DNA from: an uncultured Desulfovibrio sp.
Lineage (GTDB): Bacteria > Desulfobacterota > Desulfovibrionia > Desulfovibrionales > Desulfovibrionaceae
Assembly (NCBI RefSeq): GCF_902477725.1
Contig: NZ_CABSIF010000004.1
Coordinates: forward strand, 218,125-282,124
Reading direction: 5' to 3'
DNA length: 64,000 nt
Every line of letters starts with the position of its first letter. Position 1 is the first letter of the stretch. The position numbers and the translations under genes are program-made. The notes below the pieces were generated by a model. That model ran no database searches, was not told where the DNA came from, and saw only the letters and a list, made by a program, of their open reading frames with translations. Positions 24,082-32,592 of this stretch are shown here, in pieces.

Positions 24082-25533
24082 TCACCTGTTCAATTCATTG
24101 AGAGCCTTGCGCAAAACGCGCCGCAGTGCGTCTGAAACGGGGTCGGTCTGGTCGCTCTGCTGTTCCCTGAACGAGAAGCCGCGAACGCCGTAACCCACCT
24201 TGCGCCGATAAATGAGATTCATTGGTGAAATGTTGTCGGAGCTGAATCCGTGCCCGGCCAGACCGCTGCCCTGCGTCATGGAAGGGAAAAGGTCGGTGGT
24301 GAGGCCCATGCCGCCAAAAGCGGCAGGCGTGTTGACCAGCATGCGGGCCACGGGCTTTTTGAGCGCGAACTGCTGGATGATCTCTTCATCCTGGCTATGG
24401 ATGGTCATGGTTTGGGCGTGACCCTCGCGCAGCAGAAGTTCGAGGCATTTTTCGCAGGCATGCCGCCAGTCCGGTTCAACATAATAGGCAAGCACAGGGG
24501 CCAGCAGTTCCCTGATAAAGGGGTCGGCGGGGTCCACGTAGCGGCGTTCAACCAGCAGCACACGCGTGCCCTGCGGCACGGCAATGCCCGCCTTTTCGGC
24601 CAGCACTGTTGCCGATTGCCCCAGCATGGCGCGGTTGCGGCGGCCATTGGGGTGAAACATGGTTTCGCTCAGGGCCAGGGCCTGCGCCTCGTTGATAAAA
24701 CAGGCTCCGTTCGCCTCAAATGCCCGGCGCGCCTGCGGCTCGATCTTGCCGTCCACAATGACGCACTGCTCGGCAGATGGGGCCAACCCGTTGTCAAAGC
24801 TCTTGCTGGCAAGAATGTCGTCCACGGCCTTGCAAATGTCGGCAGTGGCTTCAATAAAGGCCGGGCCGTTGCCCATGCCGCCGTAAATGAAGGGCTTGCC
24901 GCTGTGGCGCGCAGCCTCAAGCATGCTGTCCCTGCCGGTTACCAGAACCAGAGCCACAAGACGGTGGCGCATGAGTTCTTCAATGCCGCTGTCGGCGACC
25001 ATGGTCAGACAGGTCACAGAACCCTCGGGCAGGCCGTGGGCCTGACCGGCGGCAGACATGGCCGCCACCACGCGGCTGGTGCATTCCACGGCGTGCTGGT
25101 GAGGGCAAACCACAATGGAATTGCCCGCCTTAACCGCCGCAAGCACATTGCAGATGGTGGTGGAAACCGGGTTGGTGCAGGGGCTGAGGGCGGCTATAAC
25201 GCCCACGGGCACACCCACTTCAAACACGTGTTGCGCAGCATCGGCGCTCTGGGGCAGTTTGCCCACGCAGCGCATGCCCCGTACGCTCTGTATGACGCGG
25301 CGGCAGGCAAAAAGGTTTTTGGCCATTTTGTCCTGCCACACGCCGCATCCGGTTTCTTCGTGGCTCATGACGGCAAGCGACTGGGCCTCAGCGGCGGCGG
25401 CTTCAGCCATGGCTTCCACCACCGTGTCCAGTGATTCCTGAGGCATGGCGGAAAGCCGCGTCTGAGCGTCAGCCGCGTTTTCAGCAAGGATGCGAGCCTG
25501 CTGGATGGAAATAAGATCCTTGTCGCCGATCAT
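24082..25533 (-). CDS. Aldehyde dehydrogenase paralogue lacking the catalytic cysteine
   Basis: A 483-residue homologue of the acetaldehyde dehydrogenase at 18363-19874. The fold is retained from GVPVGVIAALSPCTNPVSTT to NISPMNLIYRRKVGYG. The catalytic loop is FDNGLAPSAEQC instead of FDNGTICASEQ: Pro252 replaces the catalytic Cys. The neighbouring nucleotide motif TGGPGM is TGRDSM. It is therefore unlikely to oxidise aldehydes. A C-terminal helix after a polar linker (TDPVSDALRRVLRKALNEL) looks like a shell-targeting peptide. Possible roles are scaffold, regulatory partner or hetero-oligomer subunit. It lies directly before cutC. Confidence 0.9.
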   Translation of the reverse strand: MIGDKDLISIQQARILAENAADAQTRLSAMPQESLDTVVEAMAEAAAAEAQSLAVMSHEETGCGVWQDKMAKNLFACRRVIQSVRGMRCVGKLPQSADAAQHVFEVGVPVGVIAALSPCTNPVSTTICNVLAAVKAGNSIVVCPHQHAVECTSRVVAAMSAAGQAHGLPEGSVTCLTMVADSGIEELMRHRLVALVLVTGRDSMLEAARHSGKPFIYGGMGNGPAFIEATADICKAVDDILASKSFDNGLAPSAEQCVIVDGKIEPQARRAFEANGACFINEAQALALSETMFHPNGRRNRAMLGQSATVLAEKAGIAVPQGTRVLLVERRYVDPADPFIRELLAPVLAYYVEPDWRHACEKCLELLLREGHAQTMTIHSQDEEIIQQFALKKPVARMLVNTPAAFGGMGLTTDLFPSMTQGSGLAGHGFSSDNISPMNLIYRRKVGYGVRGFSFREQQSDQTDPVSDALRRVLRKALNELNR

Positions 25534-25553
25534 GTTTCCTCCGATGAACCCGG

Positions 25554-26150
25554 TCAGCTCAGGGCGTAGCGCCTTACAAGCCTGACAAGACGACGGTGGG
25601 GCGTGGGGATCACAGCGGAGCTGTAAACGGTAGCGCCCATATTGTTCACGGCCTTGATGCCAGCGGCCACTGCGGCTTGCACAGCGGCCACATCGCCCTG
25701 CACCAGGGCGGAGCAGTAACCGGAGGCCACGTTTTCGTAGCCGATCAGTTCCACGTCGGCGGCCTTGATCATGGCGTCCGCGCCTTCCATAAGAAAGACA
25801 ATGCCAAAGGTTTCAATCATGCCCAGAGCGCGCAGACCGGGGTCGTCTTCCTGTATTTCGTCCAGCGTATGCGCACGGACAATGCCGCTCATGCCGCGCG
25901 CGGGGCGGGGCATGACGTTGGTGGCCGTAAGCTTGCCCACAGAGGCGGCAGCAGCGGCGCCAGCGTCAACAGAGGCCTTTACTGCGGCCACATCGCCCCG
26001 AACCATGATGGTAACGAGCGTTGAGCCAACGTTTTCGTAGCCGACAAGATCGACATCTGCGGCTTTGAGCATGCTGTCCGCGCCGTAAATGGACGGAACC
26101 ATGCCAAGAGTTTCAATCAGGCCAAGGGCTTCTTCACCTGTATACTGCAT
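25554..26150 (-). CDS. Tandem-domain BMC-T shell protein (first gene of the operon)
   Basis: A 198-residue protein with two BMC domains in normal order: ALGLIETLGMVPSIYGADSMLKAADV and, after a short linker, ALGMIETFGIVFLMEGADAMIKAADV. The two halves are themselves close, sharing the AADVxLxGYENV segment. Neither has the CPG/CAG pore cysteine of the two PduT-like proteins, so it probably forms a plain or gated pore trimer. I place the start at ATG 26150, with AGGTGA upstream, over GTG 26159. It is the first gene behind the MerR-type promoter. Confidence 0.92.
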   Translation of the reverse strand: MQYTGEEALGLIETLGMVPSIYGADSMLKAADVDLVGYENVGSTLVTIMVRGDVAAVKASVDAGAAAAASVGKLTATNVMPRPARGMSGIVRAHTLDEIQEDDPGLRALGMIETFGIVFLMEGADAMIKAADVELIGYENVASGYCSALVQGDVAAVQAAVAAGIKAVNNMGATVYSSAVIPTPHRRLVRLVRRYALS

Positions 26151-26219
26151 ACAACTCACCTCGTGGGGACCCGTGTTCGTGTCCGGGCGTAGCCGGGCGG
26201 AGCAAATCTCCTAGTTCCT

Positions 26220-26250
26220 TTCTAGCCGTTCCCCTATAGGGAAAAGTCAA
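26220..26250 (-). promoter_or_regulatory. MerR-type promoter and operator of the choline operon
   Basis: On the minus strand TTGACT (26250-26245) and CTAGAA (26225-26220) are separated by 19 bases, longer than the normal 17. The spacer holds a dyad: CCCTATAGGG (26232-26241) is a perfect palindrome, extended by TT/AA. An overlong spacer with a central dyad is the signature of promoters activated by MerR proteins through DNA twisting. A merR-family gene lies divergently, about 400 bases away. A start near 26213 would give a 60-base leader. Confidence 0.75.
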
Positions 26251-26646
26251 GCCATATCCCGATTTTTTTCGTCTTGTGTGTGAAATTTGTTGCAGCCCTT
26301 GCGGTGTGCGGGTTTTGGCCCTTTACAGGGCTTTTTTTTGATTTTTCCGCCTGCTGCGCGGCAATGCGAGCGCGTGGCGGCTGCGGAGCGCGCAGAAGGG
26401 TCAGCGGCATTTTTGCGTTTAATTACGGGCCTGTCGCAAAAATGTCTGCTTTTTGCGGCAATGGGCGGCGACCTTCCCTAAAACTGGAACCTTGGGCCAG
26501 ATTTGGGGAAGCAGGCGCACACAGATGGTTCAGATTGCATGAGCGCCTTGAGGGTGGGGGGCTGTAAGGGGAAGAGGCAGGAACGACTTTTGCACTATCA
26601 AGGAGGGTATGCCCCAAGCCGGACACCGCACATTCAGGAGAGCTTC
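26251..26646. other. Divergent spacer between choline operon promoter and merR-type gene
   Basis: About 400 bases with no gene. An in-frame start at 26503 extends the regulator upstream but without family similarity. The region contains a poly-T/A tract (26271-26277). I cannot place the regulator's own promoter with confidence. No second copy of the CCCTATAGGG dyad is visible. Confidence 0.4.
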
Positions 26647-27495
26647 ATGAATTCTCAGCGCTACACCATAAGCGAAATGAGCGAGACTTCGAATATTTCA
26701 AAAAAGGCCCTGCGTTTTTACGACAAGCTGGGCCTCATCACGCCACGCCTGCGCGGGGCCAACAATTATCGCTATTACACGCATGAAGATGTGCTCTCCG
26801 TGCCGCCTCTCAAATATTACAAGCAGATGGGATTCCGGCTTGAAGAAATCCGCGCGGCCTTTGATGCGGACAGCAACGCCTCGCTGAGGGCACTGCGCGA
26901 GATGTTTACTACCAAGATGCAAGACCTGCGGCAGGAGGAAGACGTGCTGCGTTTGCGCTCGGCCTCCATCCATGACTGGCTTGAGCTGCTGCACGAGGCG
27001 GAAATGGTGCTGGATAACGACCTGCGGCAGGTCTCGGTCAAATATGTTCCGCCGCAGAATCTGCTGTTCCATGACGAGGTGTTCTCTCTGGACATCAAGT
27101 CCACCATCATCAATATGGGATTCACCAATTATGTTGAATCACTGGATAATAACATCGCCGGGCCGGTCATTGTTCATTTTTCTTCGGTGGAAGAGAGGTT
27201 GAAAAAGGTGGAGCAGCCCATACAGGTTTTGCAGCGTCCCATGCGCCCATGTAAGCCGGAGCTGATGCAGACGCTTGGGGGCGTGCTCATGGCGAGCTGT
27301 TATCACATTGGCCCTTATGAAAACATCAACGACACCTACCGCAAGCTGCAACGCTGGTGTGCATCCAGCAGCTATGTGCATGCCCCTGATGCCTTTGAAC
27401 GGTATGTCACCGATTACTGGACAACCAACAATGAAGCGCTTTTTGTGACCGAGGTCCTCGTGCGGGTGCGCCGCCCCAACGACACATTCGTTTAA
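26647..27495 (+). CDS. MerR-family regulator with GyrI-like effector domain
   Basis: A 282-residue activator. The N-terminus is the MerR winged helix (YTISEMSETSNISKKALRFYDKLGLITPRLRGANNYRYY shown in part: residues 6-45), followed by KQMGFRLEEIRAAF and a coiled coil. The C-terminal half resembles the GyrI-like/BmrR ligand-binding domain, so a small molecule, perhaps choline or a product, could be the effector. ATG 26647 has GGAG upstream. Its divergent position and the operator at 26220-26250 point to control of the choline operon. A terminator follows. Confidence 0.85.
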   Translation: MNSQRYTISEMSETSNISKKALRFYDKLGLITPRLRGANNYRYYTHEDVLSVPPLKYYKQMGFRLEEIRAAFDADSNASLRALREMFTTKMQDLRQEEDVLRLRSASIHDWLELLHEAEMVLDNDLRQVSVKYVPPQNLLFHDEVFSLDIKSTIINMGFTNYVESLDNNIAGPVIVHFSSVEERLKKVEQPIQVLQRPMRPCKPELMQTLGGVLMASCYHIGPYENINDTYRKLQRWCASSSYVHAPDAFERYVTDYWTTNNEALFVTEVLVRVRRPNDTFV

Positions 27496-27544
27496 GCGGC
27501 ACGTTGCCGCCGGGCGGTGTTTGGCACAGCCCGGCAAAAGTGAA

Positions 27545-27580
27545 GGCCGTTGCCTGGAGAGTCCGGGCAACGGCCTTTTT
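27545..27580 (+). terminator. Rho-independent terminator after the MerR gene
   Basis: GGCCGTTGCC (27545-27554) pairs with GGCAACGGCC (27566-27575), followed by TTTTT. It is the textbook form and sits 50 bases after the stop. Confidence 0.9.
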
Positions 27581-27603
27581 GCGCACTATCTACAGCACTG
27601 GGC

Positions 27604-27651
27604 ATAAAAATGGGCCTGCTGCCGACCAGTATGCGTGGTCGGCAGCAGGCC
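27604..27651 (-). terminator. Rho-independent terminator after the porin gene
   Basis: A 16-base perfect stem, GGCCTGCTGCCGACCA (27613-27628) with TGGTCGGCAGCAGGCC (27636-27651), read on the minus strand and followed by CATTTTTATG. Confidence 0.88.
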
Positions 27652-27679
27652 TGTACCGGAGGAAGGAACCGCCGGATCT

Positions 27680-29254
27680 TTAGAACTTGTACTGGAAGAC
27701 CACCTGACCCTTCCAGGCGTCCTGCTTGGAGTAGGAGCCGAAGTTCTGGTAGCTCTTGTTCCAGGTGCTGCTGTCCATGTAGTTGGCCACGTAGCCCAGT
27801 TCAACGTTCATCTCAAGATTGTCGTAAATCTTGTAGGAAGAAATCACGTTGAATTCCAGCAGACCATCGTTGGTGGTCATGTAAGGGCCGTCAAACATGT
27901 TGGACGTGGAATCCCACGCATTGGCATGGTCCATGTACTTGACCATTGCGGGGCTGTTGGTGCCGCCCCAGTAGGCCACGCGGAAGGTGTGGGTGAGTTT
28001 GTCGAGGAAGCTGACGTCGCGGATCTGCGCGCCAAAGCCCCAGGTGCCCGCGTAGGACAGGGACTTGTCCATGAAGTTGACGTTGGGGCTCCAGCCGAGG
28101 TTGCCATCGCCCATGAAGGACGTGAAGTTGCCGTAAGCACATACGGAAGGCAGGCGCTCGGAACCGTTCTTGACGTTGCCGTCATCGCCGGAAGCGTACC
28201 AGCCGAACACGCCGGGCACGCCCCAGTCGAGCTTGTATTCCACAAGGGCCTTGGCCAGCCAGCCCTGGCGCTGGGTGCTGCCGTGCACCACATCATTGGC
28301 GTTGTTGCGGCGCATCACATTGAAGCTGCCCATCTGTTCGACAAAACCGTAGTTGGTGTCGAATTCAATGTTCCAGGGTTCCAGAGCCGTGATCTTGACA
28401 GGCAGGCCAGCCCAGAACACGGTGCCGTATTCCTTGGAGGCATTGGTCACGCCGGTCACGTTGAGGCCGTGGCCCGCGCCGATCTTGTTCAGATAGGGGT
28501 ACAGGGTGGTGGCAGGGGAGCCATCATTGAGCCCATAGTTGGTGAACGCGCCAAACTTGCCAGTGTTGCGGCCCATCATGCCGGGCATGACCCATGGGGT
28601 GATGCTGATGCCGTCAAAGGTCAGGGGCATGCTCAGGGCAAACAGGTCCATATTATCAAGATAACTGGCCTTGTCGTTGCTGATCACGTTGTTGTAGGTG
28701 CCGCCCTGATAGTTGTCGTTGAAGGGGCGCATCCACAGGGCGGTGAGGCCCACGTTTTTGTTGAAGGCATAGTTGCCAACCACAGCGGCAGCCTGGGTGT
28801 CAAACACCGCAGAGCCGCCAGCGGCGTTGGGCAGGGCCAGATACTGCAAGCCCATCTTGAACTTCAGATCGGTCTGCGGAACCGACCACTGCATGTTGGC
28901 CTGGGTCACGCGCACCAGGGTGCCGTCCGCACCAAGGGCGGAACCCTGACCGGATCTGCCCCAATCCTGCGGGCCAAGCTTGAATTGCACGCTGCCCATA
29001 AGGTTTTCAGAAGCAATGGCGTCAAGGAAAAGCAGAACGCGCTGACGCGAAACAAACTGGTCAGAGTTGTTGGCTTTCTGTTTTGCCCCATTGGTCGTCA
29101 CGTCCTTGGTCAGGCTGGAATCGCCCACGCCAAAGCCCATCGACCAGATGCCCCTTGCCTTGAAATCCACCGCTTCGGCAGACTGCCCAAACGCCAACCC
29201 CAATGTAAGCGCAAGAGCTGCTGCGGAAAGAATGGTTTTCCGTTTCAAAGACAT
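27680..29254 (-). CDS. Outer-membrane porin of the Desulfovibrio homotrimeric type
   Basis: A 524-residue protein with signal peptide MSLKRKTILSAAALALTLGL..AEA and an aromatic-ended beta-barrel sequence closing in VVFQYKF, typical for outer-membrane insertion. Alternating strands such as NLMGSVQFKLGPQDWG and LKFKMGLQYLALP run through it. Large porins of this kind are abundant in Desulfovibrio. The minus-strand -24/-12 element at 29565-29580 and nearby enhancer dyad place it in the sigma-54 regulon, so it may be a specific entry channel for the substrate of the divergent cluster. ATG 29254 is chosen because the signal peptide begins there. Confidence 0.85.
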   Translation of the reverse strand: MSLKRKTILSAAALALTLGLAFGQSAEAVDFKARGIWSMGFGVGDSSLTKDVTTNGAKQKANNSDQFVSRQRVLLFLDAIASENLMGSVQFKLGPQDWGRSGQGSALGADGTLVRVTQANMQWSVPQTDLKFKMGLQYLALPNAAGGSAVFDTQAAAVVGNYAFNKNVGLTALWMRPFNDNYQGGTYNNVISNDKASYLDNMDLFALSMPLTFDGISITPWVMPGMMGRNTGKFGAFTNYGLNDGSPATTLYPYLNKIGAGHGLNVTGVTNASKEYGTVFWAGLPVKITALEPWNIEFDTNYGFVEQMGSFNVMRRNNANDVVHGSTQRQGWLAKALVEYKLDWGVPGVFGWYASGDDGNVKNGSERLPSVCAYGNFTSFMGDGNLGWSPNVNFMDKSLSYAGTWGFGAQIRDVSFLDKLTHTFRVAYWGGTNSPAMVKYMDHANAWDSTSNMFDGPYMTTNDGLLEFNVISSYKIYDNLEMNVELGYVANYMDSSTWNKSYQNFGSYSKQDAWKGQVVFQYKF

Positions 29255-29564
29255 AGTACCTCCCAAGTTAAACGTTATCCATTTGCTACAGCCTGATCCA
29301 TAAGAGAGCGCGGGCGAAATTGTCCGCGCTCAAGGGAAGCGTATCCGATCCTGCCGGGCGAGGCCCGGCCCGGCTGGTCTGGTGCAGGGGATGTAAGGGA
29401 TGCAAGGGGACGGTGCGGCGCTTTGCGCAAAGCGGCCGTCGCAGGGCGCAATGCCGTGCAGGTGCTTTTGTGCAAAGAGGGAGCTGCGGAAAGCAGCAAC
29501 AGGCATGGGTGCAGCCAAGGACGCCTCACAAGGTATTTGGTCGGGAACAGGTTTGTTGCATGTT

Positions 29565-29580
29565 TGCATCCTGTGTGCCA
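29565..29580 (-). promoter_or_regulatory. Sigma-54 promoter of the porin gene
   Basis: On the minus strand TGGCACACAGGATGCA has GG and GC exactly in the -24/-12 register (consensus TGGCAC-N5-TTGCW). Transcription would start near 29553, about 300 bases before the porin ATG. The enhancer-like dyad at 29652-29668 is about 100-115 bases upstream. Confidence 0.7.
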
Positions 29581-29651
29581 AATTTCACCATGCTGAAATA
29601 ATTTACTTTTTTGCTATATTGCTTGTGAATGGGGTAAATACGCGGCAGAGT

Positions 29652-29668
29652 TGTCGTATGTTGCGACA
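29652..29668. promoter_or_regulatory. Enhancer-like dyad TGTCG-N7-CGACA between porin and hydrolase genes
   Basis: TGTCGTATGTTGCGACA is a 17-base dyad with perfect TGTCG/CGACA arms. The same arrangement is found at 35541-35557 upstream of a sigma-54 promoter, and a degenerate form at 39564-39580. It could serve both the leftward porin and the rightward hydrolase promoter. Confidence 0.65.
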
Positions 29669-29728
29669 AAAAAATTTTTCATAAAAATTTAATAAATTAA
29701 GTATGATAACGGTTTTTATTGAAAAGTA

Positions 29729-29742
29729 CGACATATTTGTCG
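29729..29742. promoter_or_regulatory. Second TGTCG/CGACA element, half-sites reversed
   Basis: CGACA-TATT-TGTCG, about 110 bases upstream of the hydrolase promoter. The half-sites point outward compared with the other copies, so it may be two halves of neighbouring weak sites. Confidence 0.45.
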
Positions 29743-29839
29743 CTAATTTGAACGGTGCGGCATGTTCCGCAAAGAACGTATTGGGAAAAAGTGAGGTCTG
29801 GCGGGGATAGCAAAAGGGCAGGGGACGTTGTGAATCATT

Positions 29840-29855
29840 TGGCATGTAAATTGAA
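29840..29855 (+). promoter_or_regulatory. Candidate sigma-54 promoter of the hydrolase operon
   Basis: TGGCATGTAAATTGAA keeps the -24 GG and TT-G of -12 in register, but the -12 GC is GA. It lies about 60 bases before the ATG. The lost C makes it the weakest of the four candidates. Confidence 0.4.
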
Positions 29856-29913
29856 AGGAGGGGCGCGTTAATATCACAACAGTGCCCGTCGGTACTACGA
29901 AGGAGTTTTAATC

Positions 29914-31800
29914 ATGGCTGCAAAAGCAAAGCGCGCCGCCCTTATAGGTTACGACTGCCTTATTCCTAAAAGGCTTGAAGTAATGCTCGCTCAGGGGGGG
30001 CTCGATAACTTCAGAAAGTTCATGCAGGAGGGCAGCTACATTCCCGAAGGTTTCAATCTGCCTACGGTCACTCCGCCGTCCTGGGCCACTATCTGCACGG
30101 GCGCATGGCCCCGCACCCACGGCGTGGAAGACTACTATTACTACCATGAAGGCCGCAGCCTTGATTACAAGGAAACCTCACAGGCTTTCGGCTCCACCAT
30201 CCTGACCGCAGAGACCATCTGGGACGCGTGGGACAAAGCTGGCAAGAAGTGCCTCGTGGTCAACTACCCCATGTCGTGGCCGTCCAAAATGCAGCACGGC
30301 GTCATGATCATGGGCGAGGGCCTCAGCCCCGCCGAAACGCGCTGGCCCCTGCATGGCAATGAGCACAAGGAATATTTGTGCTCTGAAAGCGTTATCTCCA
30401 CAGATTTTTATCCCATGGGTTCGCAGGGCACCTTTGACGATGCCGAAGGCTGGGCCAACCTGCCGGAAGGCGAAGAACCCCTTGAAATGAACGTGCGCAT
30501 GCACTTCAAGGAAGCCATAGAACCCCTGGAAGACCAGACCTGGCACTGCCTTGTGTGGCAGAGTGGCGATGAAGGCTATGACCGCATGGCCCTTTGCCCT
30601 GAAAAGGACTACGCCAAGGCCTTCTTTACCATCCAGCTTGGCCAGTGGAGCGAACCCGCCCAGCACGACTTTACCGTGAAGGCCGATGGCCGCACCGAAA
30701 AAGGCGTGTTCCGCGCCAAGCTCATGCAGCTTTCTGACGATGCTGAAGAATTCAAACTGTATATTTCCGGCATTGCTGGCCGTTGCGGTTTTATCGCTCC
30801 GGCTGAAGCCGCCGCGCAGATTGACTTCAGCAAGCACATCACGGCCAACGATATTGGTCTGGTTGCCTATCTGCACGGCATTATTGATACCGACACCGTG
30901 TGCGAACTGGTGGACTTTCACAGCGCATGGCTCTGGAACACCATTGAGTCGCTTATCAAGGCTAATGCGGACTGGGATCTCTTCTACATGCACTCCCACC
31001 CCATTGACTGGTTCTACCACGGCTGGCTCAGCGAGCTGGACAGCACGGACGATGCGGTTCGCACCAAGGCCGAAAAGATGGAACGCTACATCTACGAAGT
31101 GGAAGACCGTCTGCTTGGCCGCCTCATGGACATCATGGGCGATGAAACCGTCATGTGCGTATGCTCCGACCACGGCGCAACGCCCCTCGGCCCCATCCTC
31201 AACACGGCCCACGCCCTCAAGGAAGCGGGTCTGTGCTCTTACGAACCCAAGAAGTCTGAAAACTACTGGGATATCTACGAGGAAACCGAAGGCTTCAATT
31301 ACGTGCTTGATGTGAGCAAGTCGCTTGCCGTGCCGCAGCGCTACATGTTCGTGTACGTGAACCTGAAGGGCCGTTACCCCGGCGGTATTGTTGAGCAGGA
31401 AGACTACGAAAACGTGCGCGACCGCATCATCAACGCCCTGCTGGACTACAAGCATCCCGACACGGGCGACCGCCCCGTGCTGCTTGCCGTGCGCAAGGAA
31501 GACGCTCACGTGTTTGGCATGGGCGGCGCGCAGGCTGGCGATGTGGTGTACGTGCTCAAACCCGAATACATGGCCGAACACGGTTACGGCCTGCCCACCG
31601 GCGAATCCGGCTGCGGCAGCCTCAAGAACCTGCTCATGTTCCGCGGCCCCAACATCCGCAAGGGCTACCGCTATACCCGTCCGCGCTGGCTGGCCGACAT
31701 TGTGCCCACCTTCTGCTACATCACGGGCAATCCTGTGCCCGCCGACGCCGAAGGCGCGCCCATTTACCAGATCATGGAAAACCCCAATCTGGTCGATTAA
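29914..31800 (+). CDS. Cytoplasmic alkaline-phosphatase-superfamily hydrolase (type I phosphodiesterase-like)
   Basis: A 628-residue enzyme of the AP superfamily, close to the predicted phosphohydrolase/phosphomutase group. Metal-site and nucleophile motifs are visible: IGYDCL (Asp14), PTVTPPSWATICTG (nucleophile probably Thr53), HSHPIDWFYHGW, and CSDHGATPLG near residue 420. There is no signal peptide, so it acts in the cytoplasm. The substrate could be a phosphodiester, phosphonate or sulfate ester. It sits in a sigma-54 unit together with a porin and a NitT/TauT-type importer, so it may hydrolyse an imported organic ester. AAGGAG precedes the ATG. Confidence 0.8.
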   Translation: MAAKAKRAALIGYDCLIPKRLEVMLAQGGLDNFRKFMQEGSYIPEGFNLPTVTPPSWATICTGAWPRTHGVEDYYYYHEGRSLDYKETSQAFGSTILTAETIWDAWDKAGKKCLVVNYPMSWPSKMQHGVMIMGEGLSPAETRWPLHGNEHKEYLCSESVISTDFYPMGSQGTFDDAEGWANLPEGEEPLEMNVRMHFKEAIEPLEDQTWHCLVWQSGDEGYDRMALCPEKDYAKAFFTIQLGQWSEPAQHDFTVKADGRTEKGVFRAKLMQLSDDAEEFKLYISGIAGRCGFIAPAEAAAQIDFSKHITANDIGLVAYLHGIIDTDTVCELVDFHSAWLWNTIESLIKANADWDLFYMHSHPIDWFYHGWLSELDSTDDAVRTKAEKMERYIYEVEDRLLGRLMDIMGDETVMCVCSDHGATPLGPILNTAHALKEAGLCSYEPKKSENYWDIYEETEGFNYVLDVSKSLAVPQRYMFVYVNLKGRYPGGIVEQEDYENVRDRIINALLDYKHPDTGDRPVLLAVRKEDAHVFGMGGAQAGDVVYVLKPEYMAEHGYGLPTGESGCGSLKNLLMFRGPNIRKGYRYTRPRWLADIVPTFCYITGNPVPADAEGAPIYQIMENPNLVD

Positions 31801-31891
31801 TTCACCATGCCGGGGCAAGGGCGCGGCTTTTGCCCCGGCGCGATAAAACACAAAGCCCCGCATCAGCGGGGCAGACGACAAGGATAAGATC

Positions 31892-32440
31892 ATGGCTGAA
31901 AAGAAAGCGATTCTCCTGATGCTGCCTTCCGTTGCGCTCAGCGGCGCATCCGAAGCGCTGGACAAGCTGAAGAAAAAGGCCGTTTTGCTGGCCAATGCCG
32001 ACAGCGCTGGTCTGGAAGCTCTGGCCCTGGAACTTGGCGGCAAAAAGGTTGAAGCTGCCGCCCTTGAAGGCGCGGAAGACGCGTTGCTGGTGGTGCAGGG
32101 TGACGAAGCCGCTCTGGCTGCCGCTCTGGAAGCCGCTGACCGTCGCACCCTGGTGGTGGTTGCCGCCGCTGACGGCGTGGCCTTCTACGGTCTGGCTGTG
32201 GACAGCAAGGCCGGGGCCGTTGCCCGCGCCGTTAACGCGCAGGATATTGCCGTTACCATTGCCACCATTGCGGATCTGCCCGTCAGCGCCCAGTGCACCG
32301 GGGGTATCATTTATCAGGCAATGAAAAATCCCAACCTCAAGCTTGATGAAATCAGAAAGCTCAAAGAAGCCCTGGTGCGCATGGAATCGGTTATCCAGCG
32401 TGATAACCGCGAACCCTGGGACAAGCACGACTGCGCTTAA
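31892..32440 (+). CDS. Stripped-down AP-superfamily-like partner protein
   Basis: A 182-residue protein of unknown function. Its C-terminal half, IAVTIATIADLPVSAQCTGGIIYQAMKNPNLKLDE (read in two parts), parallels the end of the upstream hydrolase, IVPTFCYITGNPVPADAEGAPIYQIMENPNL, that is the closing segment of the AP fold. The metal ligands and nucleophile are absent. The N-terminal half is Ala/Leu/Lys-rich and helical. It follows the hydrolase by 91 bases and is probably cotranscribed. A subunit, regulator or remnant of duplication are the options. Confidence 0.65.
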   Translation: MAEKKAILLMLPSVALSGASEALDKLKKKAVLLANADSAGLEALALELGGKKVEAAALEGAEDALLVVQGDEAALAAALEAADRRTLVVVAAADGVAFYGLAVDSKAGAVARAVNAQDIAVTIATIADLPVSAQCTGGIIYQAMKNPNLKLDEIRKLKEALVRMESVIQRDNREPWDKHDCA

Positions 32441-32497
32441 ATTCCTTGCCGCTGTGACCGCGCCTGCCGTGTGGGGGCATGACGTGCGCGGTTATCT

Positions 32498-32522
32498 GGA
32501 ACCGCAGCCGTGCTGCGGTTCC
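32498..32522. repeat. Perfect 11-bp hairpin after the hydrolase operon
   Basis: GGAACCGCAGC (32498-32508) and GCTGCGGTTCC (32512-32522) with loop CGT. It lacks a T-tract. It probably protects the transcript end ahead of the terminator that follows. Confidence 0.6.
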
Positions 32523-32543
32523 GACCCATACCTTCCTCCAAAC

Positions 32544-32592
32544 GCCTGCGGAGATTGAGCTTTATGTTCAGTCTTCGCAGGCTGTTGTTTTA
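32544..32592 (+). terminator. Terminator after the hydrolase operon
   Basis: GCCTGCGGAGA pairs with TCTTCGCAGGC with one mismatch, followed by TGTTGTTTT. Confidence 0.6.

Larger units (their letters stand above)
29255..29913. other. Divergent regulatory region, porin versus hydrolase operon
   Basis: A 659-base spacer that becomes very AT-rich between about 29595 and 29750. It holds the promoter and enhancer elements listed separately and no gene. Short open frames in it show no ribosome site or recognisable family. The long porin leader (29255-29553) contains GC-rich stretches but no structure I can name. Confidence 0.5.

Noticed and set aside
29641..29745. AT-rich repeats as a replication origin
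   Set aside because: No DnaA boxes or iteron array; the sites are better explained as regulator dyads.
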